Shown piece by piece: positions 53,731 to 61,237 of a stretch of DNA of 64,000 nucleotides. A model generated the notes under the pieces. That model was not told the DNA's origin and searched no databases. It saw nothing but the letters and a program-made list of their open reading frames with translations. Position 1 is the first letter of the stretch. Each line of letters begins with the position of its first letter. A program made the position numbers and the translations under genes. This DNA is from Prevotella sp. P6B1 (GTDB taxonomy: Bacteria; Bacteroidota; Bacteroidia; Bacteroidales; Bacteroidaceae), in NCBI RefSeq assembly GCF_000702825.1, contig NZ_JNKF01000013.1:248001-312000 (forward strand), in the 5' to 3' direction.

Positions 53731-53760
53731 AAATAACTGGGATACTGGGATTTGGGATGA
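53731..53760 (+). repeat. 30-bp repeat with ACTGGGAT octamers, copy 1
   Basis: This stretch is identical to 60551-60580. It contains ACTGGGAT twice in tandem (53736-53751) followed by TTGGGATGA. It is in non-coding DNA between the two exported-protein operons. Confidence 0.93.
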
Positions 53761-53793
53761 TAAAAAAGATGCCGAGCGATTGTAACTCGACAC
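53761..53793 (-). terminator. intrinsic terminator of the Sel1/WG operon
   Basis: On the minus strand GTGTCGAG pairs with CTCGGCAT (53769-53793, two G-U pairs, 9-nt loop), then a T-run covers 53767-53762. It separates the upstream operon from the caspase operon. Confidence 0.72.
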
Positions 53794-53832
53794 CTAAAAA
53801 TTTCCTATCTGAATTCCAGCATTATAAGCATT

Positions 53833-54630
53833 CTATTCATAATATGTTATTATACGTTTCTCTATTTTTATTTGTTCCTGGACTTTTTGCTCTCTAACCT
53901 GCTGACTTTCATTAAGAGCTACGCTATCTGCAACTACCTCTCCACCAGCATCGGACTGAACTATAGTTCTTTCAGTCCAGTTACCGATGGTGTCAAAATG
54001 TTGGTATACATAATTCTGGCTCGAAGAAAACGAGCCATTGCCTTTGATTGTTCCAACTCTACTTACAGATTCTGGATAAATATTACCGCCTTTATATATT
54101 CTCTTTTCCGTCCATTCTTCAGTCCAACCTTTAAGATTTACTGATGATAGCCTTCCGTTTTTATCGTATTTAAATACGTATGTATTATAGACTTCACTTT
54201 TTCCTGTAGGGTCAACATCGTCATATTTTGACAACCGTCCGTCTTTGTCACGCTGAATTTTAGTATATAAATGATTTCCACGATATAATTCACCTTCCTC
54301 GTCATAACCATACTCATTCAACCACTCATCAACAAGGATGTGCCCATACTTATCAAAGGCAATGTCACCACGTTCATACAAACTACCCTGATTAATTTTT
54401 CCATCCTCCTCATAAGTAGAGTATATTTGATATTCTACATTCTTCACCATACCATTCAGGCCGAAGCTCTGAGCATCAGTAGCATCGTATTTGGTAGTCT
54501 GATCTTGTAGCACTTCAACCGTTGCAGAATCTGACGATTCATCGTTATCATCTGCAGATACTGACGACTTGCCATTAACGCAAGCCGCCAATATTATTAT
54601 CGAAAATAGAAATAATAATATTTTTTTCAT
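53833..54630 (-). CDS. lipoprotein with YD/RHS-like repeats
   Basis: This 265-residue lipoprotein has lipobox IILAACVNG at about residue 17, an acidic low-complexity stretch (SVSADDNDESSDSATVE), then repeated beta hairpins with a YD flavour (YGYDEEGELYRGNHLYTK, FKYDKNGRLSSVNLKGWTE). It ends in a charged helix. No enzyme motif is seen. It is the last gene of the Sel1/WG operon, before a terminator, and is richer in A+T than the chromosome core. Confidence 0.75.
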   Translation of the reverse strand: MKKILLFLFSIIILAACVNGKSSVSADDNDESSDSATVEVLQDQTTKYDATDAQSFGLNGMVKNVEYQIYSTYEEDGKINQGSLYERGDIAFDKYGHILVDEWLNEYGYDEEGELYRGNHLYTKIQRDKDGRLSKYDDVDPTGKSEVYNTYVFKYDKNGRLSSVNLKGWTEEWTEKRIYKGGNIYPESVSRVGTIKGNGSFSSSQNYVYQHFDTIGNWTERTIVQSDAGGEVVADSVALNESQQVREQKVQEQIKIEKRIITYYE

Positions 54631-54639
54631 ATTCTAAGT

Positions 54640-56268
54640 CTATCTACTGAGAACAATTACCAGTTCTATGTTAGAATCTTCTAATTCTAGAGAAGTCTGG
54701 CACTCTAATGTCTGCCCTGCATTCTTTACAATCTTAGAGAATTTTGTGTCCGATAGTTTCTTGCGTCCATCTGAAAGCTTTGCAAGTAGTGCCTTGTATA
54801 AATCGGGAATATTGATTCCCGCGGCATCTGTTAAAGAGATCGTTCCTGATATTCTTTCAGGAACAGCATTGGTCCAATGAACACCATCACTTACGTTTCT
54901 ATCATAAGTAAACCATCCATCATTTACCTTTTCTGTATGGAATTTCTCTTCTGCAAGATTATTATCATATGTTATCTCTAAAATAACATTAACTTTATCG
55001 TCAAGTGTTGTACGATGCGTTATACCACGTGAATAACCTGCCCGATTAATATCCAATTCTTTAAAAATAGTCTTTACTGATTGGGAAATAGGTGTAGCTT
55101 GTTCAAACTCCTCAATACTTTTAAGAATAGAAGCACTTATAGATTCCAAATCCACATAATCAACATATCCAATTTCCTCATTACTGATATTGTCGAAAGC
55201 AATAATTTCTTTACCCTCTTTATTAATTAATGAATATGATTCGCCATCTTGCATTAAGAAGTTGTCTCCCATTCCCAAGATTCCATCATCAAAATCAAAG
55301 TCGATTATAGTATTGTCCTCAGCATCAATTACACCACATTTATCTCCTTTTTTAGCGAAAAACAGTCCACCACCCAATATATTTCTTATTTTATCGTATT
55401 TGGGTCTAATTACTATTTCGCCTTTATCATTTGCAATACCACATTTAAAATCACCATTTTCAAAAACCAAGTAGCCACTATTATAACAAAGGTAAGCATA
55501 TAACGCCCTTGACTTTTTTATTTCGAACAGTTTCTTACCAGTTTTATCAAGGATTATTACCTGACCGTTTTCATCTCCTGCATTTCTAACAGCAAGCTTC
55601 CCTTCACTATAATTTCCAAATAATTTTTCATATTTCCTAGTATCTATTTCTCCTTGCTTTTCTCCTTTCATATCCAAAATAAGCAGTGTGTTATCATCCT
55701 CACTCTTTTGGGCCAATATGATTCCCTCATTACAACAATAAATTGATGAGTATGCTGGAGGTATTATTACTTGACCATTGCTGTTAATTACGCCATATTT
55801 TTTTTCTTGGTTATAGAATATACCATAACCTTCTTTCGATATACTGAAACAACGTTTAATATCTTTTCCTAGTGTAGCTACAATTTTACCATCTTTCCCA
55901 ATAATTTGTATTGGCTGATTGGGGTTCGAGACGACAGCAACTCCAGAATAGAAAGGTGTTACTTCAGCAAACTCTCCATCAACCACAGGTTTTTTGGGAT
56001 TTTCAATATTGAAGAGTTGATATTTACTATCAGATTTCACCCAATATACACCATTGTGAATCTCAGATATTTTTGAATCTGAAGGATATTCTTCCTTAAC
56101 AACTTCATTTCCATCTTTGTCGATAATGCTCCATGAGTCACCCTTCGACATCTGAACAGCCAAATATTCAAGATTGTAACCACTCTTTTCCTTTCCACAG
56201 CTACTAAATAGCAATGTTGCTACAATAATGCTGGCTGTTAACAGCATATTGATTTTAATCTTTCTCAT
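54640..56268 (-). CDS. WG-repeat lipoprotein
   Basis: This 542-residue lipoprotein has the lipobox LLFSSCGKE at about residue 24. About residues 40-350 are WG-type repeats (KKYGVINSNGQVIIPPAYSS, FKCGIANDKGEIVIRPKYDK, DKCGVIDAEDNTIIDFDFDD), which form beta hairpins in binding proteins. A distinct C-terminal domain (about 370-542) follows. The function of WG repeats is unknown, and peptide or peptidoglycan binding is only a guess. It is very A+T-rich. Gaps to its neighbours are 9 and 21 bp. Confidence 0.82.
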   Translation of the reverse strand: MRKIKINMLLTASIIVATLLFSSCGKEKSGYNLEYLAVQMSKGDSWSIIDKDGNEVVKEEYPSDSKISEIHNGVYWVKSDSKYQLFNIENPKKPVVDGEFAEVTPFYSGVAVVSNPNQPIQIIGKDGKIVATLGKDIKRCFSISKEGYGIFYNQEKKYGVINSNGQVIIPPAYSSIYCCNEGIILAQKSEDDNTLLILDMKGEKQGEIDTRKYEKLFGNYSEGKLAVRNAGDENGQVIILDKTGKKLFEIKKSRALYAYLCYNSGYLVFENGDFKCGIANDKGEIVIRPKYDKIRNILGGGLFFAKKGDKCGVIDAEDNTIIDFDFDDGILGMGDNFLMQDGESYSLINKEGKEIIAFDNISNEEIGYVDYVDLESISASILKSIEEFEQATPISQSVKTIFKELDINRAGYSRGITHRTTLDDKVNVILEITYDNNLAEEKFHTEKVNDGWFTYDRNVSDGVHWTNAVPERISGTISLTDAAGINIPDLYKALLAKLSDGRKKLSDTKFSKIVKNAGQTLECQTSLELEDSNIELVIVLSR

Positions 56269-56289
56269 TGTTGTATGGTTTTTGTTTAT

Positions 56290-57510
56290 TTATAGAATCA
56301 AGTATGTTTTATGTCTATTTCCAAGTCTGGCTGGAACATCTTGTGGCAAGTAGAATTTTATGAAATTTCCTTTGCTGTCAAATTCGCATAAGCCATTGAT
56401 AATCCAATAACCTCCTGAAACATCCTTGCCACTCTTTGCTAATTCTGCTACTAGATATTTCATATGCAATTCATTATTTGCCAAGTAAACACCAGCATCT
56501 CTTGTCCACTGTTGCGCTTCTGAATAAGTTAGCATTTTACAATCACTACTAGCTGCAAGATAATCTCTTGCACCACCATTACCAACATAAAAGACCGTAT
56601 AAATATTTCCTTTATGAGTTATTGACAGGCCTATGTGGTATTTTTCTGTTATATCAGCTAAATATTTTGCTTTCTGGACACCTGCTCTAAAGGCTTTCCT
56701 TGAATAGCTAGTAGCAAATGTTATACATGCACTACCTTTTCCAAATTTGTCTATCTGCTTATTATAATAATCATAAAACTTTTCAGCACAAATATATAAT
56801 GCATATTTATTACCACCTCTTGCCATAGGATACCAAGGGTTTAACCTCTCATTTAAAGGCGAGCCTGATACTCTTTTTAAATCCATAACAATGACATCAA
56901 GAAGGAAATCTGACACATAACTTTGTTGACTAACATATTGAGTCATTGAAGAGCATCCACTCTTTTTAAGAACATAATCAAAATATGCTTTAGGGCTGAA
57001 TCCAAGTTCTTCAAGCACATTTTTAATCTTGGTTTGTTCTAATATACTCCAACCGAGATCTTCGTCGGTAGTAAATCCCCACTCTGGAGCTCGGGAACCT
57101 ACGATTGAGTAATATGCATATAATACCCACGTTTTACTATTATCCCTGGTTGAAGGATAACGCTTCACATAATCCTTTATTAACTGTGAAATAGCAGTTC
57201 TTAAAGTATTCGACTGAGTTTCTCGCCAAACTCGCATCATATACTCTGCAACATCATCATTGCCTTGTGATGCTGCCAGTTTAGCATACTTAATTCCTTG
57301 CACTTCACTCTTGTTCACACCTTTTCCTTCAAAAAACAAGATGGATGCCCAAAATTGTGCTGTAGCATTTCCTCTATCTGCTAAAGGACGTAGCTGTTTA
57401 GCTGCTTCTGTATACCTTCCCTGCTTAAGTAAAGACTCTATACTACTCAAAGACTGAGCGTAAATTGTAGTACAGTACGCCAATAATAGCAAAGTAATTA
57501 TTTTCTTCAT
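56290..57510 (-). CDS. exported Sel1-repeat protein (paralogue A)
   Basis: This 406-residue exported protein has a signal peptide (about 1-18, ending TIYAQ) and N-terminal Sel1-like repeats (GRYTEAAKQLRPLADRGNAT, LFFEGKGVNKSEVQGIKYAK). The central and C-terminal parts are unrecognised helical and beta segments (end RLGNRHKTYLIL). The first 100 residues are closely related to the next gene upstream (57524-58759), while the rest diverges, so the pair arose by duplication with replacement of the effector half. Very A+T-rich. Confidence 0.8.
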   Translation of the reverse strand: MKKIITLLLLAYCTTIYAQSLSSIESLLKQGRYTEAAKQLRPLADRGNATAQFWASILFFEGKGVNKSEVQGIKYAKLAASQGNDDVAEYMMRVWRETQSNTLRTAISQLIKDYVKRYPSTRDNSKTWVLYAYYSIVGSRAPEWGFTTDEDLGWSILEQTKIKNVLEELGFSPKAYFDYVLKKSGCSSMTQYVSQQSYVSDFLLDVIVMDLKRVSGSPLNERLNPWYPMARGGNKYALYICAEKFYDYYNKQIDKFGKGSACITFATSYSRKAFRAGVQKAKYLADITEKYHIGLSITHKGNIYTVFYVGNGGARDYLAASSDCKMLTYSEAQQWTRDAGVYLANNELHMKYLVAELAKSGKDVSGGYWIINGLCEFDSKGNFIKFYLPQDVPARLGNRHKTYLIL

Positions 57511-57523
57511 TGCAAACCAGTTG

Positions 57524-58759
57524 TTAATAGGTTATATTATAAAATTTCCAAGAGCCATTCTCTATTAGGTTAAAGCCATCGGAACCATTAGATGGTATCT
57601 GAGGAAATGATATTGTGAACTCGTATGAACCATTTCCATTTACCATTATTCCAGAGGGGGGCACACTATTTCCCGTCATCCTATAAGTTCTACCATTATA
57701 TTCAACATGAGTATTGGGATTTATTGTCAGACGACGTGCGCCATTTGTATTATTACGATATTTCAACGTAATAGTAGTATATGACTTACCAACATCAATT
57801 TTAGTCAATATAACATCTGTAGCACTAGTTCGATATTTATTAACTTTGTAAAAGCCTGTCTTGGCCGACGAATTAATGCCAGAGCTATAAGCCCTGCTAG
57901 AATTATTATTTGTTGAGCTACTCTGAATCATTCTATTTATACTTTTTTCAGCACGCTCAAATATTTCTTTGGCTAAACAAGAACCTTGCCCCATAGCTAA
58001 TTGTGCCAATGCATAAGCTCTTTGAGGATTGTTTTCATTCAGATAAATTTCGGCCAACTTAGCTTTTGCCCAAGCATGACCATTATCAGCTTCTTCAGCC
58101 CAATCTGTTTTAGTTTTGCATTTCTCTTCACTAATAAACTTTTCTAGTTCGTAGTATTTTGTTTTATAGTAATTACAATAAAGATAATCTGCATAGTCAA
58201 ACATATCGGAGACTCCATCTTGTTCTGCTTTGTAGTTCCAATACCTTTCGCCAAATCCGGCCATATTCTTCATATTCCACTCATAATCATTATTCTTCTC
58301 AAACAATTCCCATCCTAGCTCTTCGTTCTTCGTAGTCCCCTTTCCCTCTAGGTAACAATTAAACAAACGGAAGCCAGTAAAAATAGCCACTTTCAAATCA
58401 GGAAATCGGTCAGTATAGCTCTTTAATACAGAAAAAGCTTTAATATTATTATTGGCAGAACTGTAATAATCATATAAAGCACATACCCCCATCTCATATC
58501 CCTGATTTGCAGATAACGTAGCATATTTTATACCTTGGTTCACATTCTTGGCAACACCCTTCCCCTCAAAAAACAGTTTTGCTGCCATATATTGTGCCTC
58601 AGCATTGCCTCCATCAGCAAGTGGCCTTAACTGTTTAGCAGCCTCAAGGTATTTACCCTCTTTTATGAGGGATTTCGCATAATTTACAGACTGGGCGCTG
58701 CCCATAAGGGGCAGTGCTGTCAACATGAATACTGTGAAGGACTTAATTAATGCTTTCAT
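57524..58759 (-). CDS. exported Sel1-repeat protein (paralogue B)
   Basis: This 411-residue exported protein has a signal peptide (about 1-22, ending MGSAQ), Sel1-like repeats (GKYLEAAKQLRPLADGGNAE, LFFEGKGVAKNVNQGIKYAT, and near 240 AKLAEIYLNENNPQRAYALA), a Ser/Asn-rich linker (about 280-305) and a C-terminal beta-sandwich-like domain of about 100 residues (VILTKIDVGKSYTTITLKYR). Sel1 repeats mediate protein contacts. The partner is unknown, but the caspase encoded nearby carries the same type of repeat. Confidence 0.8.
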   Translation of the reverse strand: MKALIKSFTVFMLTALPLMGSAQSVNYAKSLIKEGKYLEAAKQLRPLADGGNAEAQYMAAKLFFEGKGVAKNVNQGIKYATLSANQGYEMGVCALYDYYSSANNNIKAFSVLKSYTDRFPDLKVAIFTGFRLFNCYLEGKGTTKNEELGWELFEKNNDYEWNMKNMAGFGERYWNYKAEQDGVSDMFDYADYLYCNYYKTKYYELEKFISEEKCKTKTDWAEEADNGHAWAKAKLAEIYLNENNPQRAYALAQLAMGQGSCLAKEIFERAEKSINRMIQSSSTNNNSSRAYSSGINSSAKTGFYKVNKYRTSATDVILTKIDVGKSYTTITLKYRNNTNGARRLTINPNTHVEYNGRTYRMTGNSVPPSGIMVNGNGSYEFTISFPQIPSNGSDGFNLIENGSWKFYNITY

Positions 58760-58780
58760 AAGAATCTAGGTTTTTAATTC

Positions 58781-59377
58781 TTACATATTCTGATATTCGC
58801 CTGTTTCAACAGGGATGTTCACAAAATCTATACGATTGTATACCAGAGTGATTCCCTTTGTTGTGCCCAAAGAGACTTTGCAAGTATACGAGAACTGAGC
58901 AGCATTTATATCAAAGTTCTTAATGGTGAAGCTGCCTTTAATTGCCTGATTAGGCATGAACTTAACTCGCTTGGCATATCCATAACTTGAGAAAGATTCT
59001 CCGTTGATGGTCGAAACGACATCAGCATTATTGCCGAATTTACCACTATACGAATTTCCTAAATCATCGTGAGCAGCAATATCTGGCATCTCAAACAGCA
59101 ATTCAACTTCCTGATTAAATCCAGTGTTGGTCAAAACATAATCTACCTGTAGGGCAGAACCATTACGCTGGATGTTAAGCAGACGGAATGTCATACGATA
59201 ATCAAAGAACTTGATGTATGACTGAGGATACTCCTGCCAAGGACGTACATACAATTGCTCTTCACTGTATTTTGGGCCTTCGTCTTTTTCCTCTTTTGAA
59301 CAAGAGGACATTAAAGTTACACAAACTAATCCTACAAAACAAATTAAAATCATCGAACGACTAATTACTCTTTTCAT
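58781..59377 (-). CDS. lipoprotein of unknown function
   Basis: This 198-residue lipoprotein has the lipobox LMSSCSKEE at about residue 26 and a single beta-sandwich-like domain (FRLLNIQRNGSALQVDYVLT, IKGSFTIKNFDINAAQFSYT). No family is recognised. It is the first gene of the Sel1/WG operon. No TAnnTTTG box lies in the 77 bp between its start and the terminator of the candidate RNA, so the operon may depend on read-through from that RNA promoter. Confidence 0.75.
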   Translation of the reverse strand: MKRVISRSMILICFVGLVCVTLMSSCSKEEKDEGPKYSEEQLYVRPWQEYPQSYIKFFDYRMTFRLLNIQRNGSALQVDYVLTNTGFNQEVELLFEMPDIAAHDDLGNSYSGKFGNNADVVSTINGESFSSYGYAKRVKFMPNQAIKGSFTIKNFDINAAQFSYTCKVSLGTTKGITLVYNRIDFVNIPVETGEYQNM

Positions 59378-59454
59378 CTCATTATAGTTTTTATATCCTG
59401 CTATTGCCCTATCACAAGACGTTTTTAAATAGCTATTGGTAACCCATAGAGACG

Positions 59455-59489
59455 AAAAAAGCGGGGCAACTACCTGTTACTCGTCCCGC
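59455..59489 (-). terminator. intrinsic terminator at the 3' end of the candidate RNA
   Basis: On the minus strand GCGGG pairs with CCCGC and, inside it, GTAAC pairs with GTTGC around loop AGGTA. A T6 run follows at 59460-59455. It lies 78 bp before the first gene of the Sel1/WG operon. Confidence 0.83.
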
Positions 59490-59729
59490 AAACCTAGGCT
59501 CTAGCATTGCCATTCACAGTAGAACGAGCAACTCTAGAAGCCCACGCTGATGTATATAGCCTCCCCTAGCCCCATCAGGGGCGTGGGCTGCTTATAAACA
59601 CCCTAATAGGCATCTATCGCTGCTTTGCTCTTTGACTGTGATTTTGAATTTGCTAGATTCGGTCTGCCAAAGACAAAGCGTCAGATAAACGCTTTTTCAT
59701 CAATATGTCTCTCCAATTGCATGGAGTTC
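59455..59729 (-). ncRNA. candidate structured non-coding RNA or attenuator leader
   Basis: The about 275-nt region has no ORF, is more G+C-rich than its surroundings, and is bounded by a near-ideal promoter and an intrinsic terminator. Reading the minus strand, hairpins are CTCCA/TGGAG, AAAGCGT/ACGCTTT, a long GCCCACGC/GCGTGGGC stem enclosing CCCCTGATGGGG, and the terminator. The segment GTTGCTCGT could also pair with ACGAGTAAC, which overlaps the terminator stem and would act as an antiterminator. Motifs of tmRNA, RNase P, SRP and 6S RNA were not recognised. It could control the downstream Sel1/WG operon or act as an independent small RNA. Confidence 0.6.
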
Positions 59730-59734
59730 GGCTA

Positions 59735-59766
59735 CAAAAATAAGCATATTTTACGAAATCACCAAA
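59735..59766 (-). promoter_or_regulatory. promoter of the candidate RNA / Sel1-WG operon
   Basis: -7 TATTTTTG (59735-59742) and -33 TTTG (59763-59766) are spaced by exactly 20 bp on the minus strand. It is the only promoter seen upstream of the operon starting at 59377. Confidence 0.85.
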
Positions 59767-59814
59767 TGTTTTAAAAGAAAAATGTGATTAAAAACAAAAA
59801 AATCAATTCGACTT

Positions 59815-59846
59815 TTTGCGAATTTCAAATATTTGTATTATCTTTG
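59815..59846 (+). promoter_or_regulatory. promoter of higBA
   Basis: -33 TTTG (59815-59818) and -7 TATCTTTG (59839-59846) are spaced by 20 bp, 20 nt before the higB ATG. It is divergent from the candidate RNA promoter. Confidence 0.85.
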
Positions 59847-59866
59847 CACCCAAAATAGTAACCGTA

Positions 59867-60184
59867 ATGGTAGTAACATTCAACGAGGAATATCTGGAGA
59901 AGCTCTATACTATGGGTGAGACTGGGGTTAAAAAACTCCGGTTTCAGCCACAGATAGTAAGAGGATATCAGAAGGGAATAAAATATCTGATACAGGCTAA
60001 GCGGAAAGAGGATTTGTTTCCCTTTAAGTCTCTTCATTTCGAAGCCTTGCATGGCGATAAAGAGGGGCGTTTCTCAATCAAGGCAAACGATCAGTATCGA
60101 ATAGAATTCACACTGGAGGAAACTGACGATGAGCCCGTAGTAACGATATGTAATATAATGGAATTGTCAAATCACTATAAATAA
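59867..60184 (+). CDS. higB: HigB/RelE-superfamily toxin
   Basis: This 105-residue protein starts MVVTFNEEYLEKLYTMGETG; an upstream in-frame non-ATG extension overlaps the promoter and is rejected. It has the RelE/HigB shape: helical start, FQPQIVRGYQKGIKYLIQAK, then beta strands ending KEGRFSIKANDQYRIEFTLE with conserved basic and Tyr/Arg residues. Family toxins cut mRNA on the ribosome. The antitoxin gene follows 7 bp downstream, the usual order for the HigBA type. Confidence 0.88.
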   Translation: MVVTFNEEYLEKLYTMGETGVKKLRFQPQIVRGYQKGIKYLIQAKRKEDLFPFKSLHFEALHGDKEGRFSIKANDQYRIEFTLEETDDEPVVTICNIMELSNHYK

Positions 60185-60191
60185 ATAAGGC

Positions 60192-60533
60192 ATGGCTAAG
60201 AATAGTTTTTCAGCAGAAAAGATTGCTAACAACATGGCTTCATCGATGTTGATTCATCCTGGTGAGATGATTAAGGATGAGATTGTGGCGCGTGGCCTTA
60301 CTCAGAAAGATTTGGCCCAACAGATGGGTGTATCATATACTGTGTTTAACGAGATTCTTAATGGCAAGCGTCCTGTTACTACTGAGTATGCCCTATTATT
60401 AGAAGCTGCTCTTGGTACTGATGCCAACATCTGGCTTGGTCTGCAGGCGGAATACAACATGCAGAAGATGAAGCAGGACAAATCGTTCATGTCGCGTCTA
60501 GAGAAAATTCGTAAGATAGCAGCAATATTCTAG
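60192..60533 (+). CDS. higA: HigA-type antitoxin, XRE HTH
   Basis: This 113-residue protein has the VapI/HigA signature MLIHPGEMIKDEIVARGLTQ followed by the helix-turn-helix KDLAQQMGVSYTVFNEILNG and KRPVTTEYALLLEAALGTDA, then a C-terminal helix. It should bind the HigB toxin and repress the shared promoter at 59815-59846. Confidence 0.92.
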   Translation: MAKNSFSAEKIANNMASSMLIHPGEMIKDEIVARGLTQKDLAQQMGVSYTVFNEILNGKRPVTTEYALLLEAALGTDANIWLGLQAEYNMQKMKQDKSFMSRLEKIRKIAAIF

Positions 60534-60550
60534 CTTGCACCCCTGCCTCT

Positions 60551-60580
60551 AAATAACTGGGATACTGGGATTTGGGATGA
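60551..60580 (+). repeat. 30-bp repeat with ACTGGGAT octamers, copy 2
   Basis: Identical to 53731-53760. ACTGGGAT occurs twice at 60556-60571, then TTGGGATGA. Confidence 0.93.
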
Positions 60581-60615
60581 GGTGATTGTAAACGGATGTT
60601 AAAATCAATGTCTTC

Positions 60616-60708
60616 AGATTTGGTTAGATTTGGTATAATCTGTGCTTTTATGGATGAGTTTGGTAAGTTTTGAACTGATTTGGCTACGATTTTGGGGCGA
60701 TTTTGGGG
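60616..60708 (+). repeat. G/T-rich tandem direct repeats
   Basis: AGATTTGGT occurs twice in tandem at 60616-60635, a related TGATTTGGC lies at about 60676, and CGATTTTGGGG occurs twice in tandem at 60687-60708. GGGCGATTTTG recurs near 60750. The strand is markedly G/T-rich throughout. Confidence 0.8.
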
Positions 60709-60885
60709 TGGTGAGAAATTGGGCGATGATGGCAGAATGTGGTAAAAATGGGCGATTTTGTAAAGAAAAGAGAGCCGTAACTTCCTCGTGGGAAAGAATA
60801 TTTTTCCTCACCTGAAAGATTACGGTAATCCACCTGAAAGTGACGTACTATCTATTCGAGTGTTTACGCATAAAAATCGTCACAT

Positions 60886-60901
60886 ATCCCAGTATCCCAG
60901 T
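60886..60901 (-). repeat. ACTGGGAT octamer pair, inverted orientation
   Basis: Two tandem copies of ATCCCAGT on the plus strand, opposite in orientation to the arrays at 60556 and 61006. Confidence 0.9.
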
Positions 60902-61005
60902 TTTCCAAACGCACCTTGCCTCTTAGAAATACACATATCTTTATATAAATATACATATATTAACATTTATAAAAGGTTTATAAGGGGTCAGGTAGCTGAA
61001 AAAAA

Positions 61006-61029
61006 ACTGGGACACTGGGATACTGGGAC
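61006..61029 (+). repeat. three tandem ACTGGGAY octamers
   Basis: ACTGGGAC, ACTGGGAT and ACTGGGAC follow each other without spacers, in the same orientation as the copies at 53736 and 60556. Confidence 0.92.
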
Positions 61030-61180
61030 AGACGACATCTCAGCCCGAACTCGACGCGAAGACAAATTTCTCACGCGCAAGAATAAAAATAAATTCTCAT
61101 CTTGTTGGCTAAATCGAAATTTTGCACTATCTCTGAGCTTCGCTCGAAGATAGGCTGCATCTCAGAAAAACTCAAATAAA

Positions 61181-61212
61181 TTTGGTTTTTCGTTCGATTT
61201 GCACTATCTTTG
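61181..61212 (+). promoter_or_regulatory. promoter of the 61238-62622 genes
   Basis: -33 TTTG (61181-61184) and -7 TATCTTTG (61205-61212) are spaced by 20 bp, 25 nt before the ATG at 61238. Confidence 0.87.
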
Positions 61213-61237
61213 CACCCAGAAAATAAGAAACTAAAAA

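Larger units (their letters stand above)
60534..61237. other. 704-bp non-coding repeat region upstream of the primase-type cluster
   Basis: No credible gene is present; a 121-codon frame at 60788-61153 has biased, repeat-derived composition and no start context. The stretch holds the second copy of a 30-bp repeat (60551-60580), tandem G/T-rich repeats (60616-60708), ACTGGGAY octamer arrays in both orientations (60886-60901 and 61006-61029), a very AT-rich tract (60930-60985) and a promoter at 61181-61212. The combination of iteron-like repeats and an AT-rich tract resembles a replication or protein-binding region, which is inference. Confidence 0.6.

Noticed and set aside
59455..59729. The structured segment as tmRNA, RNase P, SRP RNA or 6S RNA
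   Set aside because: No tag-peptide frame or tRNA-like ends, no RNase P or SRP consensus loops, and no single long bulged hairpin as in 6S RNA could be recognised.
53731..61029. Octamer arrays as a CRISPR
   Set aside because: Repeats are 8 bp without unique spacers, only two or three units long, and no cas gene is nearby.
60788..61153. 121-codon plus-strand frame in the repeat region
   Set aside because: It runs through the octamer repeats and an AT-rich tract, lacks a promoter and a recognisable domain, and its codon use looks random.
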